A DNA stretch of 64,000 nucleotides. Origin: UBA1014 sp964344035 (GTDB lineage: Bacteria > SAR324 > NAC60-12). Location of the stretch: the NCBI GenBank assembly GCA_964344035.1, contig CAYFLK010000007.1, positions 33,671 to 97,670 on the forward strand, given 5' to 3'. Position numbers and translations under genes: made by a program. Below the pieces are notes generated by a model, which saw only the letters and a list, made by a program, of their open reading frames with translations, did no database searches and had not been told where the DNA came from. The stretch's first letter is position 1, and each line of letters begins with the position of its first letter. Shown piece after piece: positions 17,742-26,045 of the stretch.

Positions 17742-18121
17742 ATGCATCCTTGAGGAGTGGTCCCGGACAGGGAGTGCCCGTGGTTCAGGGCTTCAAATTG
17801 CAGTTCGACCAGTAATCGGCAACCTCTGGTCCGGCGCTCCCGGACAACATAAAATTCGCTGATCCTGGGAGAAGTTTCAGATTCAAGCCGGGCAAAGGCT
17901 TCGATCGCGTTGATCGAATGGGCTTCGGCAAGTCGCAGGTATCTAGGTTGCCGCGCGTTTCTCCAGCTATCGAAATAATTCATACTCCATCCCATCTGGT
18001 AGTCACCCTGCTGTAGCCGGGTTTTGAATGAAAGGGCCGGTAAATCAAGCTCTGACGAAGTGCAGCCGGTCCATAATAAGAGGAGAAACACAACGCTGAA
18101 CAACGGTCTGGTTAATGGCAT
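17735..18121 (-). CDS. Small lipoprotein (128 aa)
   Basis: The N-terminus is a lipoprotein signal peptide with Cys at the end of LLLLWTGC (Cys20). The mature part is about 108 residues, with a DSWRNARQPRYL segment and two further cysteines (in RGCRLL and QGCIY). No family is recognised. It runs convergently into the TPR protein gene, overlapping it by 7 bp. The intergenic 18122-18343 must hold its promoter. Confidence 0.65.
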   Translation of the reverse strand: MPLTRPLFSVVFLLLLWTGCTSSELDLPALSFKTRLQQGDYQMGWSMNYFDSWRNARQPRYLRLAEAHSINAIEAFARLESETSPRISEFYVVRERRTRGCRLLVELQFEALNHGHSLSGTTPQGCIY

Positions 18122-18343
18122 TTCACGGGATCTGTTTCATGTGGCAGTACTCCGGTTTGTTCCCTGATGAACTGGGATTCTAAATCATCTATCGGCATAT
18201 TCCGAAAAAACTTGACCGCGATTCAACCTCTCATGAAGACTTGTGAATCAGCAGCGGGAGACAATCAAAAGCGATGGTTTTGCCAGACATGACAACATCT
18301 TTGCGGCAAAGCCGGATGTACGGTTTGGGTTGATGGTTGTTTT

Positions 18344-19036
18344 GTGAAAGGGGCCGGACCTTGGGATGGGGACAGAGTTCTGGTGATCGGCGACGTCCAT
18401 GGCTGCCTGGACGAACTCGAGGATCTGCTTGAGCTGGCCGGGTTTGAGCGTGACAGCGATCAGTTGATATTCCTCGGTGATCTGATTAACCGCGGTCCTG
18501 ATTCTCTGGGGGTGCTGGAACTTGTGCATGAACTGGGTGCTGATTGTTTGCTGGGCAACCATGAACGAGGGTTTCTGCGGTTCCTGAAAAAAGGAGATAA
18601 TCATCTTTCTGAGTTTGCATGGCTTAAACAGCAGATGGGAAAGAGGCTTCCCTTTTGGAAAAAATGGATGGAGGACCTGCCCCTTTTCATTCGTGTGGAA
18701 GGAGTTGAGCAAGACGGGTTAATCGTCGTCCATGCCGGTCTGGTCCCAGGACAACCCCCGGAACTTACCGATCAGGGCATACTGACCAACATCCGCGAAT
18801 GGGATGGACCTGCTGGTGATGTAAATTTTTTGACTCCCACTCCTTGGTTTGAAAAATATCACGATCCGGTGATGGTGGTATTCGGCCACTGGGCGCAAAA
18901 AGGATTTGTTGCCCGAGACAATGTCATCGGACTTGATACCGGTTGTGTGTGGGGTGGGAACCTGACTGCTTTCAGCATGCCGGACCGTACCCTTTTTCAG
19001 GTCCCCGCAAGGGCGGTCTATTTTCGGGATCCTTAG
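18344..19036 (+). CDS. ApaH/PrpE-like metallophosphatase
   Basis: The 230-aa product has the calcineurin-like signature in order: GDVHG (about residues 16-20), GDLINRGPDS (about 45-54), GNHE (about 71-74), then HAGL and GHW near the C-terminus. Enzymes of this type are Ser/Thr or Tyr protein phosphatases or symmetrical Ap4A hydrolases, with two metal ions. It is shorter than E. coli ApaH, so substrate is open. The start is a GTG with no strong ribosome site; no better in-frame start precedes the GDVHG motif. Confidence 0.85.
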   Translation: MKGAGPWDGDRVLVIGDVHGCLDELEDLLELAGFERDSDQLIFLGDLINRGPDSLGVLELVHELGADCLLGNHERGFLRFLKKGDNHLSEFAWLKQQMGKRLPFWKKWMEDLPLFIRVEGVEQDGLIVVHAGLVPGQPPELTDQGILTNIREWDGPAGDVNFLTPTPWFEKYHDPVMVVFGHWAQKGFVARDNVIGLDTGCVWGGNLTAFSMPDRTLFQVPARAVYFRDP

Positions 19037-19126
19037 GAATCCCGTGAAATTTGGCTTGGGAATTGCTGGCAACAGAGGACAAGGGAGTGAAACAGGCCCT
19101 GTTAATTGAATGACTTTCGCGTTTTT

Positions 19127-20071
19127 ATGCAGCTTAAGCAAATCTGGGCCATTGGTGGAGGTAAAGGCGGGGTAGGCAAGAGCTTCGTTGCCGGCAATCT
19201 GGGTATACTGCTGGCAAAAAAGGGGCACAGAGTCATTCTTGCGGACCTTGACCTGGGCGGAGCAAATCTGCATACCTGGCTGGGCGTCAATTCCCCTGAA
19301 AGGGGGGTTTCGGAATTTGTGGTGCGCAACGTGGAGCAGATCGAGGATCTGCTGATTCCCACGGAAATCCCTAAACTCCGCCTGATCAGCGGGGCCCGGG
19401 ACGGAGTTGAAATCGCAAATCTCAAGCATACCCAGAAAATCCGCTTCCTGATGGCCCTCAAACGCCTGGATGCGGAATATATTGTCATGGACCTCGGGGC
19501 TGGTACTGCATACAACACCGTTGATTTTTTCCTCCTTGCCGACAAGCAACTGCTGCTGGTAATGCCTGAACCGACTTCGATCGAAAACGCCTACCGTTTC
19601 CTGAAAAACTCCTTCTACCGCAAACTCCGTCATACCAGTGCCTCTTACGGACTTCGACCGGTAGTTGAGCAGATGCTGAAGACAAACAATTCATTCGGTA
19701 TCAAAACCCCCAAGGACCTCATTCAATACCTGCGTCAAATGGGAGGGAACGCGGCGATATTCGTGGAGGAGCAGCTTCGGAATTTTCAGCCCATGTTGAT
19801 TCTCAACCAGGTCCGCTCGAATAGCGACGTCCGTGTAGGCAAGGGCATGGAACAGGCGTGCAAAAAGTATTTCGGGTTGACGCTCCACTTCACCGGTCAC
19901 CTTGTGCAGCATGAAATGGTGCGTGATTCCGTGCTGCGTCGGAAACCCTTAACCATCGACCAGCCAGACTGCCTGCTGTCAAAGCAACTGGAGACTGTGT
20001 CTGAAAATCTTTTACGCTCCGAATACACTTCTTCCGGGTTGACCCCGGCATATTCGAAACTGATTCCGTGA
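19127..20071 (+). CDS. MinD/ParA-like P-loop ATPase
   Basis: The protein has the deviant Walker A GGKGGVGKS at the very N-terminus (about residues 10-18), switch ADLDLGGAN near 40, and MDLGAGT near 121. This places it in the MinD/ParA/FlhG class. Starts at ATG 19127 or a TTG at 19106 are possible; neither has a clear ribosome site. It is followed 7 bp later by a DnaJ/HTH protein. Similar pairs of a MinD-like ATPase and a RodZ-like HTH protein occur in deltaproteobacteria, where their role is not well defined. No flagellar gene is nearby, so an FlhG role is not supported. Confidence 0.85.
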   Translation: MQLKQIWAIGGGKGGVGKSFVAGNLGILLAKKGHRVILADLDLGGANLHTWLGVNSPERGVSEFVVRNVEQIEDLLIPTEIPKLRLISGARDGVEIANLKHTQKIRFLMALKRLDAEYIVMDLGAGTAYNTVDFFLLADKQLLLVMPEPTSIENAYRFLKNSFYRKLRHTSASYGLRPVVEQMLKTNNSFGIKTPKDLIQYLRQMGGNAAIFVEEQLRNFQPMLILNQVRSNSDVRVGKGMEQACKKYFGLTLHFTGHLVQHEMVRDSVLRRKPLTIDQPDCLLSKQLETVSENLLRSEYTSSGLTPAYSKLIP

Positions 20072-20078
20072 GGAGCCC

Positions 20079-20924
20079 ATGTCCAACGTTCAGTTTCTGC
20101 AGACGGATAATTGCTACCAGCTTCTGGGTGTTCTCCAGTCTGCTTCACTTAATGAAATCAGGGATGCCTATGAAAGAAAGCTGGAAGAGGTCCATGAGGA
20201 ATCCCTGGCAGCCTACTCCCTGTGCCCTGAGGATGTAAACGAGCAGCGATTGCTCAACCTCAGCCTGGCATTCATGAAGCTGGCTGACCCGGAAGCCCGG
20301 AGCCAGTATGACCGGGAGCTGAATGCATTGCGCAAGAAATCCGGACAGCCGCGCGTGAGAGGAGCATCTGCTTCAACAGGGGATTTTAGCGAGGGAACCT
20401 CGTGGTCTTCAAGGGACCGGAAGGTGGTCTACCTGCGTCCCCGCAACCAGGGAGGAGGGTTCTCCACATCCTCTGGGGTGCAGATTCAGCCCGAACCGCT
20501 GGTTGCTGATTTAAATCAGAACCCTTCCGCCCTGCAGCGTAATACAGTCCAGGCATCGCTAGAAGAACTCACCAACCAGTCCGCGCAGATGAGGCAAAAT
20601 GCATTCCGGCAGTTGGTGGAAAAGAATGAAAGGGCGGAGAAGAAACTGGAAAGCTATTACGAGAAGCAGGACACGGGAGATGCACAAGACCGGTACTGCG
20701 GCGGCGCCTTGAAAAAAATCAGGGAGTTAAAGGAAATCGACCTTGCGGATCTGGCAACGGTTACCTGTGTGCGCCAGATCTACCTGAAAGCCATCGAAAA
20801 CGAGAATATCGACGTTTTTCCCTCCGGAATTTATCTGAAAGGTTACCTTCAGTGTTATGCAAAAGCGCTGGACCTTCCGGTGGAAGAGGTGACGGAGCAT
20901 TACATGCGGCGTTTCGATTTCTGA
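20079..20924 (+). CDS. DnaJ-like plus RodZ-like HTH protein
   Basis: The product (281 aa) starts with a J-domain-like module (about residues 10-85) with NCYQLLGV and DPEARSQYDREL. No HPD tripeptide is present, so it probably does not stimulate DnaK in the standard way. A linker of about 110 residues follows. The C-terminal 75 residues form an HTH domain of the RodZ/cro type (LKKIRELKEIDLADLA ... GIYLKGYLQCYAKALDLP). It has a good AGGAGC ribosome site and probably forms one transcript with the ATPase gene. There is no transmembrane helix, unlike RodZ. Confidence 0.8.
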   Translation: MSNVQFLQTDNCYQLLGVLQSASLNEIRDAYERKLEEVHEESLAAYSLCPEDVNEQRLLNLSLAFMKLADPEARSQYDRELNALRKKSGQPRVRGASASTGDFSEGTSWSSRDRKVVYLRPRNQGGGFSTSSGVQIQPEPLVADLNQNPSALQRNTVQASLEELTNQSAQMRQNAFRQLVEKNERAEKKLESYYEKQDTGDAQDRYCGGALKKIRELKEIDLADLATVTCVRQIYLKAIENENIDVFPSGIYLKGYLQCYAKALDLPVEEVTEHYMRRFDF

Positions 20925-21033
20925 ATGACTGACGCCGTTTTAAGAAGTTTCCTTTCAACAAAGGGTAGGATGCACCAGTTCCGGTAGTCAATTGCGCGGT
21001 AAAGCCGGGAAGAATAAATGCGGGGCGGGAAAC

Positions 21034-21468
21034 CCCGGAGTCGGAAATAAGCCGGGTTCTGTCCCCCACTGCATGCAAATGAACTGGTGATTTCTCAACA
21101 TCAAGATCACCCGTTCCGTTGTTTTACAGGCGGGGTCGCGGTCATTTATCTGGGACTGCCGTTGCCGGCAGCCTCTAGCGTCCTACCCGACCGCCGGGCG
21201 GGCCACCCGAACACGGTCCTATTTGGACTTGCAGCAGGTGGGGTTTGCACTGCCGGTCCTGTTGCCAGAACCGCGGTAGGCTCTTACCCTGCCTTTTCAC
21301 CCTTGCCTGTGTCTTCATGAGAAGACCATCGGCGGTATGTTTTCTGTTGCACTTTCCATCGGCTTGCGCCGTCCGGCCGTTAGCCGGCACCCTGCCCGTT
21401 GCTGCCCGGACTTTCCTCCGGTATCCGCTAGATCGCGGATAACCGGCGGCCGCGTATCCGGCTCCGGG
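21034..21468 (-). ncRNA. rnpB: RNase P RNA, bacterial class A
   Basis: On the minus strand the sequence carries the universal RNase P core. GGAGGAAAGTCCGGGC lies close to the 5' end (about 21405-21420), then AGGGTGCC and AACAGAAA segments, and GACAGAACCCGGCTTAT at the 3' end (about 21045-21063). The ends pair as P1: CCCGGAG (21462-21468) with CTCCGGG (21034-21040), giving about 435 nt. It is the catalytic RNA that matures tRNA 5' ends. Ends are estimated to a few bases. Confidence 0.95.
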
Positions 21469-21971
21469 AATTTCAGATTAGCACCATCCCCCGCAGTTGC
21501 AAGCTTGGCTTGTGAATCAGGCATTGCAGTTTTATTTTGAGATAATATTTCTCCTCAGTGCATAACGGGAGAATCATTCTGTGGTACGCATTTGAAATGA
21601 TGAGAAGTCCAAAGAACTTTTCAATCTTGAAACCTAACTGCCGAGGTGGATAGGCTTTAGGGGTATAGTCACTTTTGATTTCTTTTGTGCCTGCCTGTGC
21701 GTCGCACGCAGACAGGGACAATATGTCAAAACTTATCGTAAATACGAAATCCAAATCTCCCCGCCAATAAAATGGACGGAGGCACCCTTCTTTAATACTT
21801 GACGCTTCATGTCCATATGTAGGCGGGGCGATCCCGACCTGCCTGCCGTGTTACGCTGGCGCAGTCAGGTAGCGATCCCGGTTGTATGGGTTGCCGGCGA
21901 AGCCGGCATTAGGGCTTGTGAAACCGCCTGAGTCCTTCAACCTTCAGCCTTAACACTTAACTTGAACAGCT
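21469..21971 (+). other. Intergenic region with hairpins and one dispersed repeat, no gene seen
   Basis: No coding ORF is supported in these 500 bp. It carries a long imperfect hairpin of CCTGCCTG/CAGACAGG type (about 21690-21717), then the repeat at 21716-21757. Several CGATCCCG-type pieces follow (21830-21880), and a GCCGGCGAAGCCGGC hairpin (about 21892-21906). The rnpB promoter should lie at its left end and the gsp promoter at its right end. Confidence 0.5.
21716..21757 (+). repeat. Dispersed double-palindrome repeat, copy A
   Basis: The 16-bp core GGACAATATGTCAAAA (21716-21731) is identical to the start of copy B at 38161. The core contains a GACA-ATA-TGTC palindrome. A second palindrome follows (TCGTA-AA-TACGA). 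In copy B the second palindrome has a different sequence but still pairs, which looks like compensatory change. Both copies are intergenic. Confidence 0.5.
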
Positions 21972-22418
21972 ATGAAACAAATGAGAGGGAGAAGAAACAT
22001 CCGCCTCGGCGGATTCAGCTTCATCGAAGTGCTGGTGGTGATAATCATCCTCGGATTGCTGTCCGGGATCGTTGGAGTCTATCTGTTTGATTCCGCCGAA
22101 CAGGCCAAAGCCGATGCTACTAAAACCCAGATCAAGGGTCTGGAAACCGCACTCGATCTCTACCGCCTGCACAATTCACGATATCCCGCCACTGAACAGG
22201 GGCTGAAGGCGCTTCTGAGCAAACCCGAAGTGGGGTTGATTCCGGAACGCTGGAACGGACCTTATCTGCGTGGTAAAAACCTCCCCAAAGACGGGTGGGA
22301 AAATTCCTACCGTTACATCAGCCGGGACGGCAAGGATTATGAAATCATTTCAATGGGAGCAGACGGGCTGGAAGGTGGGACGGATCTCGACGAGGACATC
22401 AGTTCCAACGATCTCTGA
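21972..22418 (+). CDS. gspG: Type II secretion major pseudopilin GspG
   Basis: The product (148 aa) is a type IV-pilin-like protein: basic leader, then the prepilin peptidase site G-FSFIEVLVVIIIL. The C-terminal half matches GspG (YRLHNSRYPATEQGLKAL, then WNGPYLRGKNLPKDGW and Asp-rich Ca-binding tail with GADGLEGG). GspG forms the core of the pseudopilus that drives export across the outer membrane. It is the first gene of a gspGHIJ cassette. The start ATG 21972 gives a leader of about 15 residues. Confidence 0.97.
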   Translation: MKQMRGRRNIRLGGFSFIEVLVVIIILGLLSGIVGVYLFDSAEQAKADATKTQIKGLETALDLYRLHNSRYPATEQGLKALLSKPEVGLIPERWNGPYLRGKNLPKDGWENSYRYISRDGKDYEIISMGADGLEGGTDLDEDISSNDL

Positions 22419-22935
22419 ATCCAAACCCCTGAAGTTCCGGGGGTTCACCTTTCTCGAGTTGATGGTGGTGATCGCCCTGGCAGCCCTGCTTGCCGGATAC
22501 GTCGTCCCACGTTTTTCCGCCTTCTTTGTCACTCCCCTGGAAACAGAATATCAGCATCTGGTCAAGGTGCTTAAGCTGCTGCGCAATGATGCAATTCTGC
22601 GCAGCCGCTCCTATTGCCTCGCCTTCGATCTGAAATCCCAGCAGATGCATCCGGGACTGGTCGAATCCGGAAACTGCCCGGATCAAAAGAAGCCGGAGGC
22701 TGACTGGCCGGACTGGATGAAGAAACACGATTTTCCCGAGGAACTGGTGTTGATGGAAGCGCGTTTTGCCTCTGAAACCGGGGATTTTTCACCAGCGGAA
22801 AGTTTTGCGGTTAGAATTGACGCGTCCGGATTCGTCACCCCTTTTCTGCTGATTTTTGCTGAAAACGAAAGGGCCGGGTTTTGGTCTATCGAAAGCAAGG
22901 GGGTGATGGGCGAACTTGTATTGCGGGAGCAGTGA
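22375..22935 (+). CDS. gspH: Type II secretion minor pseudopilin GspH
   Basis: The mature part begins at the prepilin site G-FTFLELMVVIALAALLAGYV. The rest matches GspH-type minor pseudopilins in length. The start is uncertain because the gene overlaps the end of gspG. GTG 22375 gives a leader of 22 residues, and ATG 22339 a longer one. The leader is poorly conserved in the family. Overlap with gspG fits translational coupling. The stop lies just before the gspI start. Confidence 0.8.
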   Translation: MGRISTRTSVPTISESKPLKFRGFTFLELMVVIALAALLAGYVVPRFSAFFVTPLETEYQHLVKVLKLLRNDAILRSRSYCLAFDLKSQQMHPGLVESGNCPDQKKPEADWPDWMKKHDFPEELVLMEARFASETGDFSPAESFAVRIDASGFVTPFLLIFAENERAGFWSIESKGVMGELVLREQ

Positions 22936-22936
22936 A

Positions 22937-23317
22937 ATGTTCAAGCGTCCCGCTTTCAGCGTGCTTGAGGTCCTGGTAGCGCTCTCAATCCTGTCGGTGA
23001 TGCTGATAGCAATCTACAAGTCCTATTCTTCCTCCCTGTTCGTGCTCAACTCAACCAGCAATCTCTGGAAGGCGATGGCGGAGTCGCAGCAGGAACTCCT
23101 CAGGTGGGAGCGTTCAAAACATCCTCCACCCGTTTCAGTCACCCAGGGGGTGTTCACCGTACAGCAGGCATTTCCAGGAGGACGATGGAAGCTGGACGTT
23201 CAGGATACGATGCCCTTGCCGGGAATCCCGGTGCGCCGCGTGAATTATGAAATCAGCTGGAGTGAAGGGGAGCGTGAGTACTCATACAGTGCTGATCTCT
23301 ACGTTAAACCACAATGA
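22937..23317 (+). CDS. gspI: Type II secretion minor pseudopilin GspI
   Basis: ATG 22937 lies immediately after the gspH stop. The 126-aa product has a very short leader (MFKRPA) and then FSVLEVLVALSILSVML, the conserved N-terminal helix with Glu5. The residue before the cleavage site is Ala rather than the usual Gly. Length and the helical start fit GspI, which forms the tip complex with GspJ and GspK. The stop overlaps the next start by 4 bp. Confidence 0.85.
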   Translation: MFKRPAFSVLEVLVALSILSVMLIAIYKSYSSSLFVLNSTSNLWKAMAESQQELLRWERSKHPPPVSVTQGVFTVQQAFPGGRWKLDVQDTMPLPGIPVRRVNYEISWSEGEREYSYSADLYVKPQ

Positions 23318-24153
23318 TGACGCGGCAGGTAGTTCCGGGAAAAGAAAGGGCATTTCGGAATACTATCCGGATTATTGCCTCCTGCCGGTTCGTGAGAGGA
23401 GGGTCGTTTCCCGGGAAAGGGGTTTCAGGGTTTTCACTGTTGGAACTGCTGGTCTCCGTGACCCTGCTGGCGCTTGTACTTGCGCTGATTTACGGAGCAT
23501 TTTACCAGGTTTCGAATTCATCAATCTCAGTGAAGGCAACCCTGGAAACCCGCCAGGAACTGCGGCTGCTGATGAAAATGGTTCTCGACGACCTGCAGGC
23601 GGTGCAGTATCTGCGGCACTTCGTTGACAAAACGGAGGACGGACGGGACACCGGCATCGTCGCTGAAGTTATCCCAGGTCCGGAAACAGCGGAGTTCACT
23701 GAAATACACTTTCACGCGGCCATCCCCAGTCGTTTTTACCAGGACGTCAAAAGCGTGCGCGAGGGGATGGATCCCGGGATCCATGAAATCGGGTATTTCC
23801 TCGAACTCGACCCGGCAACCGATCTCTGGCAGTTCAAACGCCGCGAGGATTTCTACATTGACGAAAAAATAAATGAGGATGGAAGGGTTCATGTGCTGTC
23901 CGAATCGGTGAGTGAATTTGATGTTGATTTTCTGCTGCGTGAAATCGAACAGGCAGCGGGAGGCGCGGTTGAAGAGTGGAGCGATAATTTTGATTCGCAT
24001 GAAGGTGAATGTTACAAGAACAAAGAACCTCCTTGCCTGCCCAGAGCTATCCGGCTGAAAATGTCGCTCAAGGAAGAAAGTGGTCGGACAGTCAGCGATT
24101 CACAAGTGATCAACCTCTGTGTGAGACCCTGCAAGCCAGAGTTGTTTGAATGA
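23314..24153 (+). CDS. gspJ: Type II secretion minor pseudopilin GspJ
   Basis: The gene overlaps gspI by 4 bp (ATGA). The 279-aa product has an unusually long leader of about 39 residues before the prepilin site G-FSLLELLVSVTLLALVLALI. It then matches GspJ in size and in the ETRQELRLLMKMVLDDL segment. GspJ bridges tip pseudopilins. No gspK follows; the next gene is a DUF2851 gene, overlapping by 4 bp. Other gsp genes are not in the window. Confidence 0.85.
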   Translation: MMTRQVVPGKERAFRNTIRIIASCRFVRGGSFPGKGVSGFSLLELLVSVTLLALVLALIYGAFYQVSNSSISVKATLETRQELRLLMKMVLDDLQAVQYLRHFVDKTEDGRDTGIVAEVIPGPETAEFTEIHFHAAIPSRFYQDVKSVREGMDPGIHEIGYFLELDPATDLWQFKRREDFYIDEKINEDGRVHVLSESVSEFDVDFLLREIEQAAGGAVEEWSDNFDSHEGECYKNKEPPCLPRAIRLKMSLKEESGRTVSDSQVINLCVRPCKPELFE

Positions 24154-25562
24154 ATGAATACGCGGACCTCCCGCTATACGAAACTGAACTTCAGCGGATC
24201 TGGGCTGAACAGGATTTCAATTGCAGCGACTTGCTGTGTGTCAGCGGAGAAGCGGTTGAAATCCTCTTTCCCGGCTGGCTGAACCGTGACCGGGGCGCGG
24301 ATTTCCAGGCGGCGCGAATCCGCATCGGGAATGATCTGCATTTTGGTGCGGTGGAGGTGCACATGCAGTCCTCTGGCTGGTTTTCACATCGGCATCACTG
24401 CAATCCAGACTACAACTCAGTGGTGCTGCATGTGGTGCTCTACCACCAGGACAGTCGTCCAGTGACCAGAGACGATGGCCGCGCCGTCCCGGAACTGGAA
24501 CTGGCCCCGAGACTGAACAGGCAGAGACCTGAATCTCAACGAAGCAGCAAGCGGCGCCTGCGGGTCGTGGACCAGCTTCCAGGACGCTGCGGAGTATGGA
24601 TGAATGAGCACGAACCGGGGGAAATACGCAAACTGCTGGGACATGCCGCGGAACAGCGGATGCAGAACAAAATGCAGGCGCTGCTCGAGCGTATGCGTGA
24701 AGAAGAACCGGAGGAACTGCTGTTCCAGCTGATCTTCAAATCCCTGGGTTACACCACGCACGCCCAGGCATTTTCTCAGCTGGCGTGCCTGTTTCCCTAT
24801 ACCCGCTTGCGTCCCCTGCTGCGGCAGTCTCCGCGCGAAGCCCGTACAACAGTACTTTCCCGCTGGTTCGGCAGTTGTGGACTGCTCGAAACAGGGAAAC
24901 TGCCGGACGATTCCTCAGTGCGCCGTGAATTTCTTCATTGGCGGGAGCAGTGGGAGTTGCTCCCGGAACAGCCGCAGGTCTTCCGTGAGCAAAAAGTTTC
25001 ATCCCGGCCATGGAGTTCAATGGAGCGGAGACTGTTGGGGATGTTTCACCACCTCATGCATGTTTGCCGTGAGGGCTTGCTTAAATGCTGGCTGCTTCTG
25101 CTACGCGACCTAGACCGTCATTCCGGGGAGGCGGACCTCCGTCGGCTGGTCCTTTCGCGCACGGGGGAGTTTTTTGAAACTCCGGACTGGGAGGTGTGGA
25201 AAACGCGGTACGGATTCCGTAAAGGCGCCAGGGGCACGCCAGCGCAGCTGGTCGGCCGCGACCGACAGGTGATTGTCTGGGCCAACGCAATCCTGCCTTT
25301 CTTCCTGGCCCATGCACGCCTACGGGGAGACCTGGAACTGGAAAGGCTGCTCTACCGGGTTTTCATGATCCTTCCCCCGGAACCCCTCAACTGGAAAACG
25401 CGGTTCATGGAAAACAGGCTTTGGCTTGCATCCGCGAAATCGCTGAAAGTTAACACCTTCGGATACCGCCAGGGGATGCTGCAGATGCATGCTGATTTCT
25501 GCCGGAACTTCCACCAGGGATGTTCAGGATGCGAACTGGTTGCAATGCTGCAGTCATTTTGA
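24150..25562 (+). CDS. DUF2851-family protein
   Basis: The 470-aa product matches DUF2851: the GWLNRDRGADFQAARIRIG segment near residue 41, VEVHMQSSGWFSHRH near 69, and NSVVLHVVLYH near 90. The N-terminal part resembles a restriction-endonuclease-like fold with conserved Asp, Glu and His. The C-terminal two-thirds is helical with a Cys cluster at the end (NFHQGCSGCEL). Function of the family is unknown. Here it overlaps gspJ by 4 bp, so it is expressed with the secretion cassette, although a secretion role need not follow. Confidence 0.85.
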   Translation: MNEYADLPLYETELQRIWAEQDFNCSDLLCVSGEAVEILFPGWLNRDRGADFQAARIRIGNDLHFGAVEVHMQSSGWFSHRHHCNPDYNSVVLHVVLYHQDSRPVTRDDGRAVPELELAPRLNRQRPESQRSSKRRLRVVDQLPGRCGVWMNEHEPGEIRKLLGHAAEQRMQNKMQALLERMREEEPEELLFQLIFKSLGYTTHAQAFSQLACLFPYTRLRPLLRQSPREARTTVLSRWFGSCGLLETGKLPDDSSVRREFLHWREQWELLPEQPQVFREQKVSSRPWSSMERRLLGMFHHLMHVCREGLLKCWLLLLRDLDRHSGEADLRRLVLSRTGEFFETPDWEVWKTRYGFRKGARGTPAQLVGRDRQVIVWANAILPFFLAHARLRGDLELERLLYRVFMILPPEPLNWKTRFMENRLWLASAKSLKVNTFGYRQGMLQMHADFCRNFHQGCSGCELVAMLQSF

Positions 25563-25769
25563 AAAAAGGTTTAGGGGTTTAGGCTGAAGAGGTTCAACTT
25601 CCAGCATCCAGCTTCTGGATTCTAAACTCCAGGTCCGGGTGGAACCCCCTTTTGCAAATGCGCGGGCTTTGCTATAGTGTAATATTCCCCACACAAGCCA
25701 GAGGTGGGGTTGGCAATCCCCGGGAAATTTCCGGGGAGAGATGACTGAATGATTTAGAAGTGAGGAAAT

Positions 25770-26045
25770 ATGGTGACGGCACTGGTGATGTTGAACATCG
25801 AACGCAAACACATCCAGGATGTATCTCAGCAGCTGGTTGACTTTCCGGAGGTATCGGAAGTGTATTCAGTCGCCGGAAGATACGACCTGGTAGCCGTGGT
25901 TCGGGTGAAGACCAATGAACAAATTGCTGACACGATCACCGGCAAATTTGCATCCCTTGAAGGCATTACCGCGACCGAAACCCTGATTGCGTTTCACACC
26001 TATTCACGGCACGATCTCGAACACATGTTCACCATTGGCGAATAA
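25770..26045 (+). CDS. Stand-alone Lrp/AsnC ligand-binding (RAM) domain protein
   Basis: The 91-aa protein matches the C-terminal regulatory domain of Lrp/AsnC regulators, a ferredoxin-like fold that binds amino acids. FPEVSEVYSVAGRYDLVAVV is the signature segment. There is no DNA-binding helix-turn-helix, so it cannot act alone as a repressor. The GAGG ribosome site upstream of ATG 25770 is good. Its end overlaps the hisC-like gene start by about 11 bp if TTG 26035 is used. Sensing an amino acid for the adjacent aminotransferase is a plausible but untested role. Confidence 0.85.
   Translation: MVTALVMLNIERKHIQDVSQQLVDFPEVSEVYSVAGRYDLVAVVRVKTNEQIADTITGKFASLEGITATETLIAFHTYSRHDLEHMFTIGE

Noticed and set aside
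18719..19633. Minus-strand frame of 304 codons opposite the phosphatase and MinD-like genes
   Set aside because: Both plus-strand genes have conserved motifs; this frame has none.
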